A DNA stretch of 64,000 nucleotides, from the NCBI GenBank assembly GCA_018873245.2, contig JAEMBT020000102.1, forward strand, positions 1-64,000, given 5' to 3'. The notes under the pieces were generated by a model. The model did no database searches. It was not told the origin of the DNA and saw nothing but the letters and a program-made list of their open reading frames with translations. Origin of the DNA: Archegozetes longisetosus. Taxonomy: Eukaryota > Arthropoda > Arachnida > Sarcoptiformes > Trhypochthoniidae. Positions 37,595 to 47,536 of this stretch are shown here, in pieces (positions within the stretch are counted from its first letter, which is position 1; every line of letters starts with the position of its first letter). The position numbers were made by a program, and so were the translations under genes.

Positions 37595-38745
37595 CAGCAT
37601 GGTTGTAGTTTAGAACATGGACCATCATATTAAATCCATATATATAAACTCCGCTCCATATGAAGAGAACATTAAGGGTAGTCCGAAACGGTCACGCTCA
37701 CTTTTTTCATAATTTTCTCGGTTTTTTGTTAGTAGAGAGAATAAGGAAATGTACCCATTTCTTAGACACTTTAAGGGCTATGCCCAACAAACTTTTTATA
37801 TAGCTCCTACTTGGAGTCCTCTACATATTCACGCCTCCAAGGGTTGGCCCACCCTTTTTTAAAAAGTACCCAGTATATGCTCTAAAGTGTTCCAAGCATG
37901 GCCCATATCACATAGATGATGGATGTGCCCCTCTATAGAAGGCCTTCCCTGCTTTACATGAATCAGTCAATGGGGACTATGACTCGGGAGTCAAAGTCCC
38001 AGCATCCATCGGCACATACTTCCATTGCAACGGAAGGCAATGAAAGTCAATGAAACGATTTGGTTTGGTCCTGACAGGCTCGGTTCGGTCTAGCGTGGTT
38101 TTGCTATATGAGCGTTACAATGGTACCCAACTTGACTGCATAACGTGACCTCTGACCTTGAAGCCCGTAGAACTGTGCAGGTTGACCTAACCGTCACAAA
38201 TGGGTTACCACTGGACTTGTCTCACCCAGCTGGGTTCAACGAAACCAGACGAATGACGAGTAGATGGGTGAGACAAATACAATGACACTCCATTTGTGGA
38301 GTGGGATCAGGCGAGACAGTTTTACGGAGTTTAAGGTTAAAGGTCACGTGACACATTCAAGAAGTAGAGTTAGATTTTGTGGGTACGCCTTGATAGAGGA
38401 GGTGCATATATATCAGCCATGTGACATGGGTCATGCTTGGAACACCTTTGAGCATATACTGGGTACTTTTTAAAAAGGGGCGGGCCAAACTTTGGAGGTG
38501 TGACCATGTAGAGGACTCCAAGTAGGAGCTAGATAAAGTTTGTTGGGCATAGCCCTTAAAGTGTCTAAGAAATTGGCCCATTTCCTTATTCTTTCCACTG
38601 ACAAAAAAATCGAGAAAATTATGAAAAGTAAGCATGACCATTTCGGACCGCCTCCAATATACTCTCCATATGGAGCAGAGTTGATATATATGGATATAGT
38701 GCGATAGTGCACGTTCTCTAAACTACAACCACCACTATTGTACTT
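37595..38745. mobile_element. Foldback element FB-C inserted in TE2
   Basis: A long palindromic, GC-richer element. The left arm 37600-37960 pairs with 38390-38740: for example acactttaagggctatgccc at 37768 with its complement at 38547, and gctcctacttggagtcctct at 37802 with its complement at 38511. Inner arms at about 38141-38200 and 38285-38350 also pair (tgacc-n-ttgaccttgaa against ttcaaggtcaaggtca-like sequence). An extra 180 bp breaks the left arm at about 37960-38140. It has no coding content; apparent frames at 38264-38712 are just the palindrome. Confidence 0.85.
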
Positions 38746-38817
38746 GTAGTTGATTAGTTTTACTTCTTATTCGTCGGCCAACTCTATTGTTGTAGTCACT
38801 ACATTCTTGTGTATCTT

Positions 38818-40638
38818 TCAATGATTATTCAAAGCCATGATAGTACTAAAGTAGAGCCCACACGACCCACATAGTCGTTTCGATAATTTTCGCTGAACAG
38901 AAAAACAGTAGAAGTCGAACAGCATGATGGAATACTTAGTGATTAGATCAAGTCTTTTCAAAATCATGCGATGCTCGATCGATCCGAACTGCCCTTCTAT
39001 TTTGACAGGAGCCGGTACAGGATCAAAATCGTTTTTCATATAGTGAATAGAAGGTGCTGAAGACCTAGGTATCGAACAGCATCTAAGGTCACGGTACTTA
39101 ACTATCTGAAGATAGTATTGACTATGTTTCACGTGGATAATCTTTCACTCCTCTCCGATTTAGTTCTATTGAATGGATAGAATTCGGTTCAACAAACACA
39201 GCCGCAATTAGATGACCATCACTAACAGTATTCAACCACACCTCCGCCAATTGCTTGCCGGCTTTTGAAAAATTCTTTCAAGTTCGAAGTCGATTGTACG
39301 GTCATGATTGTTTAGATGGTTGCCTAATGGTCGTGTAGGAGTATAAAACCTGCAACATCGCAGCTCAAAGGAAATATACGTCTTTCAACGGGATTATAAG
39401 CCGACTGACCATACGCGTGGCATCAAATGAAAAGCGCATCCAAGTTATAACGTTTGAAATGGCCAACTGCAGCACCGTTAGTTTTGGTGTAACGCTGGTT
39501 CTCATCTGGACTGCCATCCACTGATACTACTACAACAGGCTTAAATTCTTCCGCTTGTTTTCATTACTGGATTGAACTGAATAGTTCAGTCATGGCCATA
39601 AAGTGGACGAAGCAAGAGGCCGCCGTACTGCTGTCGTGCTTTCCGCTCCTGATGGTGATAAATGTTGGATCTGTATAGCCAATTCACTTTTCACCAATAT
39701 CTAACGCAGTGTAGACTGATGGTGCCAATCAATGGCTACTCGCTACGACCCAGTCGTGGCAAGGAAGTGTGACACGATATTCCAAATGCATTAGGATTGG
39801 CGACTGTCTGTTCGCCACAGCTAATCCCAATGGAACTTTTGACTTGTCATCTTGAGACAAGACGAATGTAGCCTGCGTCTGTAGAAGTACCGCCAAGTCC
39901 GTCAGTTGACTAACAGTCACTGATGTAAAGTGAGAGCTTGGTTACTGTTTTCGGAGGTCATTTCAGGCTCGTAATATTTTCACGAGAACCGTTTCCACAT
40001 GTATTTTGCATTCACTCTTATTGGGTCGATGCGATTGGAGCCGAAGATAAGTGGCGTTGAGGCTTAACACATATCCATGCAGACGCAGCTCTTTGACTAA
40101 ATCGTCGAATGTTAGACAAGTTTAAAGTATATTGTACTGGTGCCGTTGATGAGCTGCTGCACCAATGGAGACAAAATTGACTATTGCCTTCAATAGTTGA
40201 GTCTGATCTACTACGAGCCTTGGTCGAGAAGGCTTTCGCTGGCAAAACGTCTTAATTCTTTGTCCGAACTCCCATCCTACCACAACTCTTCAAGAGTAGA
40301 TCGTACCTCACTTCGTCGCTTTTGCATTTTCATTCTCACCGAGTCCAATCTCTTTAGTTTATATTGAAGAACAATCCTTTCTTTAATCACTACCTTATGT
40401 GTTTATTCCGATCTCCCGTAAGGAGATCATTATTTGAAAGCAATGATAAGGATGTAATATTTCCATTAACTTGAGCCAATCGTTTAGTAGCTCGTTCTTG
40501 ATCTGGTTTCGCGATCTCACCGCTGCTATTGTTAATGGTGTTGTAATTGTTATTATTGTTAGTGGTGACAGAACTGTTGCTACTGTTAGTAGTGGAAGAA
40601 CTGTTGTCATTGTTAGTGGTGGCGGAGCCTCTACTCAA
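38818..40638 (-). pseudogene. Broken TE2 transposase-like protein (DDE-type, C2H2 tail)
   Basis: Minus-strand blocks in order: an Asn/Ser/Thr-rich start (40638-40390) ending near ATKRLAQVNGNI; VVDQTQLLKAIVNFVSIGAA then FDDLVKELRLHGY and NATYLRLQSHRPNKSECK (40240-39980); FVLSQDDKSKVPLGLAVAN and ILMHLEYRVTLPCHDWVVAS (39860-39730); PVVVVSVDGSPDENQRY (39540-39490); NPVERRIFPLS followed by AGFILLHDH (39390-39320); YYLQIVKYRDLRCCSIPRSS and PVPAPVKI; and a CGSCG...H zinc-finger-like end at 38818-38870. I recognise the pattern from abundant uncharacterised repeat-encoded proteins of invertebrates. The Asp of SQDD, the Asp of VSVDG and the Glu of VERR could be a DDE triad (inference). Several stops and frame changes make it dead. 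Confidence 0.78.
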
Positions 40639-40860
40639 ATTCTGCCATTAACTGCATAGTGTTTTTTTAATGCTTTGGGCTTTGTTTTTAAGTTTATTGT
40701 TTTAGTATTTTTCATCACTTTTTAATAGATTCCATAACTTTTTCCCCTCTCTGTACTGGTTTTATTTCGATTTTGATTGAAATGCAGTAAAGTATGCTTC
40801 TATAAATAAATCGTATGTTTATTTTTTGGTGACATTTTTTAATCTCTACTTGAAATTAAA

Positions 40861-41013
40861 CGGTTAGATAGGGGAGGGACTCGAAAAGTACGCATTATTA
40901 GTAAGCAATGCAAATTTTGTGAATACGTATTTATCAAAATATTAGCAACAGTCAATAAATTTTTATTGCTTACTAATAATGCGTACTTTTCGAGTCCCTC
41001 CCATATCTAACCG
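40861..41013. repeat. 49-bp near-perfect hairpin in TE2 right end
   Basis: 40861-40909 and 40965-41013 are inverted copies with one mismatch (gataggggag against gatatgggag) around a 55-base loop. The stem contains gggactcgaaaagtacg. It is 75 bp inside the terminal repeat. Confidence 0.9.
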
Positions 41014-41088
41014 TACGCTTTTCGCGTTCATTTGATCCCTCTTACCCCCTCCTCCATGACTGCGTACGCACTTAAAGGATGAAGCCTT

Positions 41089-41690
41089 ACGAAATTTTGG
41101 CTTAGTTATAGTAAATGTGGACGAGTATGTTCCTGAAGTCGTAGACGCATAAATTATACATGTTTGGACTCGTCTCTACCATAAGAGTCAAATGAGATCT
41201 TACTCGAGATCATCCAAAGGCAACACGAAAATTCAAATTTTTCGAACTAATAGGTTGAATTTCGATCCAAGCTTTATTTAACAAAAAGAACATAACAAAC
41301 TAAAAACAAACGTATGTAACTTCAAGGTTACTTTCATTGTCACTTTTTGACAATTTTGATCAATTTCTTCAACGTGGGTGGGTTTGTTCTTGATGTATTA
41401 AATTATGGTATTACGACACGAGACAGAAGAAAAATATCAAATGAAAATATCGAATCAATAATATCAAAAACAAAAGACTGAATGCGACTTAAGATCGAAT
41501 GATAAGATGAAAAACTCAAATGAATACCTTATAAATAGAGAAATGATTTGTTAAATCGCGAAAGTTAATAGTAAAAGAAAATTAGTTATATATATATTGG
41601 CAAAACTCATTCATGATATGATTTTCTCATATCATGATGATCTTATAGGGAGAGTCGACTGTCTGACCTACTGACCATTAAATCTAACCG
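41089..41690. other. AT-rich sequence, nothing recognised
   Basis: No gene, transposon end or repeat was recognised between TE2 and the minisatellite. Confidence 0.4.
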
Positions 41691-41719
41691 ATCATTGAAT
41701 CTAAGAACCATTTGGGGAT

Positions 41720-42690
41720 TGTCTCAACTCTTTCACGCACAATTCAAGTCGATCACAAAATATAAGTAGTGACCATTTCAGGTCCAATTGACTAACGGAA
41801 GGGAGCTGATGCTTATTTCCAACTCAGATGATCCACAGGAAATAACCTATGGTCACTTTCATTTCAGATAATCTACGCGAGACAAAGGATGACCATTTCG
41901 ATATCAGATTACCTGCAAGATGAAACTGGCGTCTATTTCGAATCCATTGAAGTTCCTTCGGAGACTTCTAGTTTCTACTGGGTATAGGGGACGAATCGCG
42001 TTGTTTTTATCGACAGTCATTTTAAAAAGAAATTTCACAATTCTTCCTCACTTTCTTATTGACCCATGGAAGGCAACTTATGGTCATTTTCAATTCAGTT
42101 GATCTACGAGAGAAAACGATAACTATATTCAACTCGGTTGCATACGAAAAACAAATGATGATTATTTATATCTCACATAATCTAAGGAAAGTAAACGATG
42201 ACTATTTTCAATGAATTCGGGCATCGGAAGGTAACTCATAACCGATATTGATATTTAATTCAGATAAACTACAGAAGGTAGATTATTGACTATTTTCTTA
42301 TCAAATGAGACATTAAGCAGCCGAAGATTTCATTGAGTTTGAAATGGCCGTCGTTTTCCGTAGGTCATCTGAATTGACAGTGGTTATCAGCTGTATTCCA
42401 TAGTCATCTGAGTTAAAAATGACCATGTATTATCTTCCGTTGATCAAATAAAGTGAAAATAGTCATCGTTCACTTTTCATATCATCTGAATGTAAAATGG
42501 CCACCGTTACTTCCCTTAGGTCATCTGAGTTAGAAATAGTTATCCTCTGTCTCCCGTATGTTGAATTGAGAATAGCCTCGTTTACATTCCCAATGTTAAA
42601 TGAAGTCAAGATGGGCATCATTTATTTCCTGTAGGTCATCATAATTGAAAATGGTCATCATTTGTCTCATGTAGCTCATCTAAAAAGCCA
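41720..42690. repeat. Degenerate 40-bp minisatellite that reverses orientation
   Basis: Roughly 40-bp units around gatgaccattttcaattcag followed by atgatctacgngagacaaa run in plus orientation from about 41760 to 42300 (clear copies begin near 41770, 41811, 41849, 41888, 42080, 42118, 42157 and 42197). From about 42340 to 42690 the same unit appears as its complement (aggtcatctgaattgaaaat, then ggtcatc). Units are 60-80% alike. A stretch at about 41935-42070 is too diverged to see units. The open frames here do not keep the same reading frame between 40-bp units, so the array is not a coding repeat. Confidence 0.8.
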
Positions 42691-43122
42691 TCATTTTTAT
42701 TCTGTGATGAATTAGAAGGTGTAGAAAAATTGTGGCACTCAAATCTGTAGACTACTTTTAGCTCTAGTATTCTTTTATTATAGTTTATAAGGATTTTGTC
42801 TGCCATCCAGTCTAAGAATAGTCTACAGATACTTGCCTCTACTGTAAAAATATGAGTATGAAACCAACTCACTAAAACCTCTGTCATACAGAAACTCAAA
42901 TTAATCTTTCCAACATGAACATTACAAATATTTATTTAGTTGATGATATTAAATCACAATTTTGGAATACGTGATTCTGTAAAATGTCCATATTTTGGCA
43001 GGTCAAATGGTCGACCCTAAAATACTTATTTAATCATTTTATATGTAGTTTAGTTTTCAATCATCAGAATTTTAGTTTTGCTCCAATTCTTCTGAAGGAA
43101 TTTGCTTGAATAATTTACCTAC
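42691..43122. other. AT-rich sequence with a small hairpin
   Basis: The only structure seen is a short inverted repeat, atctgtagactactttt at about 42739 against aagaatagtctacagat at about 42814-42830. The minus-strand frame at 42899-42639 runs into the minisatellite and has no family features. Confidence 0.4.
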
Positions 43123-43206
43123 CTTACAAGGAACAAGCGCCCACTCCTGGTCTGCCTGGTCCAGTATCGGATGACTGTCGCCCAGGACGCCAAGTGTCTC
43201 GCATTT
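43123..43206 (-). other. Isolated 84-bp exon-like tract
   Basis: On the minus strand a tract clearly GC-richer than its surroundings is bounded by an acceptor-like gttaaaattttag and a donor AAG|GTAGGT. It is exactly 28 codons in one frame, without stops: CETLGVLGDSHPIL, then DQADQEWALVPCK. Both ends are in phase 0. I do not recognise the protein and find no partner exons nearby. It may be a captured or orphaned host exon, or part of an unrecognised transposon. Confidence 0.4.
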
Positions 43207-43803
43207 CTAAAATTTTAACAATACATCCAATAAGAAATTATAAGTAATTTGTCCTCTGAAGATAAAAAGCTAAATAATGAAAAGCTTTGATGTAAAAATT
43301 CTAACCGAAAAATCTAGAATATTTACTTTTGTCAAAGCCTATGCCTTGAAGATATATTATTGATGTTTAGCAGAAGAAGTACTAATTGAAGAAGTGACTC
43401 TAAAAGCTTAACGTAACTTTCGGAAATATGAAAATTCGCAAAAATACAAGCAAAACCAACATAAACACGATTTATTTATCACCAAATGGTTCATGTCCAA
43501 AGATGATGTGTGGCGGTTTTGTATAATCGTTCATTTGATGTTAATTTGAGGTTATTCAGCGAATTCAGCGCGTGAGTGTGTAGCTAACAATTGCAAAATA
43601 ATTTAAAGTTATATAAAATAATACCTTAATGAATTACGTTGAAGGATTTGTGACCTCGAGTACCTGGTCGCATGATTAATATATTCAGGAAGATTTCAAT
43701 GATGTATAAATTATATTTCTACATGAGGAACATACACACTTACGGTGAAGAAATTAAATGAAAACGGCCTCTAAGCGACAATGAAAGTGTTCTTTAGTAC
43801 ACA
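43207..43803. other. AT-rich sequence before the mariner element
   Basis: No gene is recognised. A tract at about 43700-43745 (gatgtataaat ... ggaacatac) recurs in direct orientation on the far side of the mariner at about 46050-46095. Confidence 0.4.
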
Positions 43804-43925
43804 TACAGTCAGCACGGAAACTAACTTTTCCTATTCAAACATCTATAAATTTTTAATGGATCAAACAATTTTGATGCGTTTTTTAATAAGTAGAAACTCT
43901 CCCGATTAATGAAAACTCAGATTAA

Positions 43926-44400
43926 CCCTTCGTCACAACTTAACTTCTGAAAACGTAAAATTAACTGTGGGGTAAAATGTTACCCCACGTCTTCCACGCT
44001 TTATATCTGTTCCAGGTTAGTCCGGAATGTTTTCAGAATGAAAGTTAGTCCTTATTTTTAATGTTTTCATTAATTAATTAATTTAATTCTAGTTATTATC
44101 TGCTACAGCGTCATCAGCTGTTCAATTGCTAGTAGCGACATTACAGCGCTGCGACACATATAGTAAACACAAAGCACTGCGATATTAGGGGGAATTTCTG
44201 TCCTCACAAAGATATGTTGCCAGAAAATAATTTTTTGAAATAAAGTTATAATTCCAAATTAATCAGGATTTTTGTGATTTATAGTCAGATATATGACTGA
44301 GGAATAGCTAAATTTTCAAGAAATGACGACATTCGGTTGATTTTAGCGAGATTTTTAAAGTCAAACTTGGGACATTTTACCCCACAGTTGTGACGAAGGG
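43926..44400 (+). mobile_element. piggyBac-like TTAA miniature element, best preserved copy
   Basis: 475 bp between TTAA at 43922-43925 and TTAA at 44401-44404. Perfect terminal inverted repeats cccttcgtcacaact / agttgtgacgaaggg, followed inward by a second inverted motif around ggggtaaaatgt / acattttacccc. It is the same family as 13-447 and 20314-20747, aligning over the full length. No coding content. It is inserted into the mariner. Confidence 0.93.
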
Positions 44401-44469
44401 TTAAATAAAAATATTAACAGAGTGAATGAGTCAAATCAAATTTATTTAAAAAACAAGAATTTCAAAGAA

Positions 44470-45090
44470 TTAATATCTAGTCTGGCCTCCAAGAGCCTCG
44501 CGAACAGATTCCAAACGACGATGCATGGATTGAACCAAATTTATAAAAAAAATCGGCACCCGGAAACGTCATACATCTTCTCACGAGAAGCACGCTAAGC
44601 ATTGGTTAAATCCTGTTCAGATGTGATAAAAGGCCTCTCACTTCTCACTAAACGCTTGATCATTGACCCGACATTCTCATCCAGATTTGGATCAGAAGAA
44701 AGACTAAAAAAATTTAAGTTATTATTAAATCATGGCTATTTTATCAAAACTACCTTGGATGAGGGATAAAAATTCTTCGACATTTCCAATATTGGCTGTT
44801 ATCCACTCTCTCACGTAGTTTGAACTATGTGCCTGACGGTTATTGTGCAGCAGTAGAACATTGCCGTCTTCGTAGTGTTGCGCGATATACGGCGGATCAC
44901 TCTCCTCCAGAAACGTAGCATAAGTCTCTTTGGTGAGGCGATCAACAATAAAAAGTTGACCCAAATCAACTTATTGTAGATATAAGTCGGTTTACTAATG
45001 GCTGAAAAAATATTGATAAAATATTCAAAAATGACAGTCAATACTCACCAACCTCTCATAATTGCCGACATCTTACGTCCCTGGGCTCTC
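44470..45090 (-). pseudogene. Mariner transposase, C-terminal remnant
   Basis: Minus-strand blocks: KLRAQGRKMSAIMRG (about 45090-45050), GQLFIVDRLTKETYATFLEE (44961-44902), HYEDGNVLLLHNNRQAHSS and NYVREWITANIGNVEEF (about 44885-44770), SSDPNLDENV then SMIKRLVRSERPFITSEQDL (about 44700-44620), and SMHRRLESVREALGGQTRY with a stop at 44470. These are the second half of a Tc1/mariner transposase. The usual Asp in the LLxDNxxxH motif reads Asn (LLHNNRQAH). Frame changes lie near 44760, 44610 and 44550. An intron-like GT...AG tract (about 45050-45003) or simple decay separates the first block. The N-terminal DNA-binding part is missing. Confidence 0.9.
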
Positions 45091-45461
45091 AATTTAGTGA
45101 ATTTTCTGAATTTTTATTCTCTCTCTTCTAAAATAACGGCATTTCAATTAGTCAATAAACTAATTATTAAATAATATTTATTTTAAATAATAGATTGATT
45201 TGTTCTCAGAGTTGAAAATAAAAATTAAGACTAAATATTAACACTGGTTCAATAAAAAAAATATTACGTAAACATTGAGTTTATTTTACACCTCAATTGA
45301 AAATTTCATGAAAACTAGAATTTTCTTCTAAAACTTTTTATTTAATTGTAGTTTTTAAAATTTAAAATATTTTATATAATCAGGGGAGTTTTTATTCACA
45401 TTTAAAAGAACCACATTAAAATTGACTTGCCCAGCGAAAAGTTATAGATTGAATAGATTAA

Positions 45462-45906
45462 CCCTTCCAAGTCTAAAATATTTTGCATACATCAATGACT
45501 AAGATGGGACAATTTGTCTACCAATTTGAACCTTGATTAATTTGAATTTGAATGTGATTTTAGTTACGTTTCTTTCTTAGATTTGAAGAAATATGACGAT
45601 TAAGTAATTTATTCATATCAATCACAATGGTTAAACAATATTTTTGTTACCTTTTCTAAATGATTCAAACAAGCATATTTATTACACTTTTGACATTTTC
45701 AGCAAAATGTGATTACACTTAGTGCGTCAAATTGCTTGCAAATCATTTCAATGATTTATTTATTTTAAAAACGATATTCAATTTCAGCAAAGACTATTCA
45801 ACAAATAATGTCTAAAAGTTTAACGTCAATTGATGAATGCGTTTGTGATTTAAACTAATTAAAATTAGCTTGGTAGACAGTTTGTCCCATCTTAGTCTTG
45901 GAAGGG
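45462..45906 (+). mobile_element. Second, distinct TTAA miniature element
   Basis: 445 bp between TTAA at 45458-45461 and TTAA at 45907-45910. The ends are cccttccaagtctaa and the complement of ttagtcttggaaggg; inward, gatgggacaatttgtctacc pairs with ggtagacagtttgtcccatc. The family is piggyBac-like by target site and CCC start, but differs from the 43926 element beyond the first bases. It is noncoding and inserted in the mariner. Confidence 0.92.
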
Positions 45907-45930
45907 TTAAGTTAGTTTCCGTACTGACTA

Positions 45931-46160
45931 TGTTTAATTTTCTTCAGTTTGTTGTTCTATTCGCTAAACAAAGCTCAAATCGAAATTCAACTTTTAGATC
46001 GAAAAAAGCCGAATTTCCGTGTTGACCTTCGATGAGAGACGAGTCCAACGATGTATAAATAATGCGTTTACGACGTCGGGAACATACTTATCCACACTTG
46101 CTTTAGTCCAGACTTTGTCTATGTTCGAGAATTTGAAAAATTAGAGTGTATTAACTTAGA
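45931..46160. other. Intervening sequence with a direct repeat of 43.7 kb
   Basis: It contains the second copy of the gatgtataaat ... gggaacatac tract (about 46050-46095). A plus-strand open stretch at about 46012-46143 (including LTFDERRVQRCINNAF) has no recognised family. Confidence 0.35.
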
Positions 46161-46162
46161 CC

Positions 46163-46250
46163 CTTTGATAGAGAAATAGGTAAGGGATAAATGAAATCAG
46201 TGGCTTAAGTGTAAGATTAAAATTTATTCCGCCTATCTCTCCATCAAATA
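46163..46250. repeat. Hairpin 1 with conserved loop
   Basis: ctttgatagagaaatagg pairs with cctatctctccatcaaat around a loop containing tgtaagattaaaatttattc. It is related through this loop to the hairpin at 46264-46437. Confidence 0.6.
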
Positions 46251-46263
46251 GAATGGTTCCAAT

Positions 46264-46437
46264 TATAAAAAAAAACTCTAAATCTTTAGTGTAAAACTTT
46301 CATGTCACTCAGGTTTCCTGTTTGAATAAATTTAAATCAGGAGCCTCAATGTAAGATTCCAAATTTATTCAATCCGGGAAACTAACATCATTGTGAAAAA
46401 TTCTACATAAAAGATTTAGTTCAAGTTTTTCAGACTT
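46264..46437. repeat. Hairpin 2, about 70-bp arms, same loop type
   Basis: The innermost stem gtttcctgtttgaataaatt pairs almost perfectly with aatttattcaatccgggaaac, and the arms extend at about 75% to 46264 and 46437. The loop tgtaagattccaa is shared with hairpin 1. It may be a small foldback element or a hairpin RNA; nothing decides between them. Confidence 0.6.
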
Positions 46438-46716
46438 AGAACTATCTCGTGTCACAAAAATTAACGTGTCCATATTTATTACATCAAGTTAGTAATGTAT
46501 AGAGAGTAAATCAACTGCTTGAAGATGTTTACAAGTAATTCTAAAGAGTTAAGTATTTGAGTTATCTATTGCTAACATATACATACAGAAATTAAAGCAC
46601 TTAAGGCATCCCCTCTAATAAACAAAAAGAAATTTATTTCTAGCAACTTAATACAAATATAAACTGAGAAGTTGATATTCTATCATCATTAAAATATTGT
46701 CAAAAAATAAACATAC

Positions 46717-46740
46717 AAACACACACACACACGCACGCAC
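46717..46740. repeat. (AC)n microsatellite
   Basis: A run of ac dinucleotides with gcac at the end. Confidence 0.9.
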
Positions 46741-46796
46741 GAACGCTCATAAATTTAATTATAACCTTTAGTTTAACAGATATAAAATAAAAACTA

Positions 46797-46965
46797 GATA
46801 CTTTGACCATTAGATGGTCAAGTAACAGAACTATTATACATAAACAAATAGAAACTTTAAATGCTTTGATCACTATATGGTCAAACTAACAAAAATGATA
46901 TACATAAACAAATAGAAACTTTGAATACATTGACCACTGGATAGTCAAAGTAACAAAAATATTTG
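46797..46965. repeat. Three tandem 63-bp repeats
   Basis: Units begin near 46801, 46864 and 46927. Each has a small palindrome of the type tgaccattagatggtca followed by taacaaaaat and acataaacaaatagaaac. Confidence 0.85.
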
Positions 46966-47029
46966 CGAACTGAGAATACTTTGGACTGTTTTTGAACAAA
47001 TTGTGAAAAGTTTTTCAGTGGGAAAATGC

Positions 47030-47240
47030 TAGGCACTAGGGTATATAAAGGCGACTGAAATAACATAAGAGGCATTCCTTCTTTTGCAGTAGCAAAGTTG
47101 TACTCCTGATCTCAAAAAATTTCAAGAAAAAGTATTGTTAAACATATTTGTGTTTTTTGAGAACTTAAATAAAATTTGTTTTGACAAAGATTCTATTGTG
47201 TGTTTACTTTAATTAAATAAAAAACGTCCCAACACAATCT
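47030..47240 (+). promoter_or_regulatory. TATA-like and poly(A)-like signals, origin unclear
   Basis: gtatataaagg at 47041-47051 and aataaa near 47168 lie in order about 125 bp apart, with no coding sequence between. The tract ends cgtcccaaca at about 47237. An unrecognised promoter or the solo end of an old LTR element would both fit; no second copy or flanking duplication was found. Confidence 0.25.
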
Positions 47241-47536
47241 ACAGGATATCCGGAACATCAAATCAAGTCAAACAGTAAACCATGTTATTTTTTTAACTAA
47301 AATCTAAACAAGTAAATTTTTATACCTATATATATACATCTTGTAAAATTAACATCCTCAGACTGGAATTTAATCAAGTCTTAGACTCAACACTTAATTT
47401 CCAGTGTGTGGGGATTGAAAGCGATCCCATAGAATTGTCTCACGTTAAGAATAAGCGTGACAATATCAAATGAGCTGATCATCAACCATGTTGGTTAAGA
47501 CCGAACAAGTAGATTCAAAAGTTATGATAAGTGTAA

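Larger units (their letters stand above)
37392..41088 (-). mobile_element. Terminal-inverted-repeat transposon TE2
   Basis: A 3.7-kb element. Its ends are inverted repeats of about 26 bp: aggcttaatcctttaagt at 37392 and the complement of acttaaaggatgaagcct at 41071-41088, each followed by a gtacg-type motif that recurs several times near both ends (possible transposase-binding sites). No clear target duplication is seen. It carries a broken minus-strand gene (38818-40638), an inserted foldback (37595-38745) and a 49-bp hairpin near the right end (40861-41013). Confidence 0.8.
43806..45928 (-). mobile_element. Mariner-family transposon carrying two TTAA insertions
   Basis: The ends are inverted: cagtcagcacggaaactaac at 43806 and the complement of gttagtttccgtactgac at 45911-45928. 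TA lies on both sides (43804-43805; 45929-45930), as expected for Tc1/mariner. The total is 2.1 kb, but subtracting the two TTAA elements and their duplications leaves about 1.2 kb, a normal mariner length. The transposase (44470-45090, minus) keeps only its C-terminal part. Element age is moderate: the ends still match well while the gene is broken. Confidence 0.88.

Noticed and set aside
38264-38712. Overlapping open frames on both strands
   Set aside because: They are produced by the foldback palindrome FB-C; the same sequence read twice gives mirror frames.
40390-40638. Asn/Ser-rich frame as a separate gene, and the facing Val-rich frame on the plus strand
   Set aside because: Low-complexity triplet repeats; the minus-strand version fits the start of the TE2 protein instead.
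46012-46143. Open stretch with LTFDERRVQRCINNAF as a gene
   Set aside because: Short, no recognised family, and only loosely shared with the direct repeat at 43.7 kb.
47030-47240. Solo LTR of an old retroelement
   Set aside because: TATA-like and poly(A)-like signals in order are suggestive, but no terminal duplication, second copy or matching start was found, so it is left as unclear.
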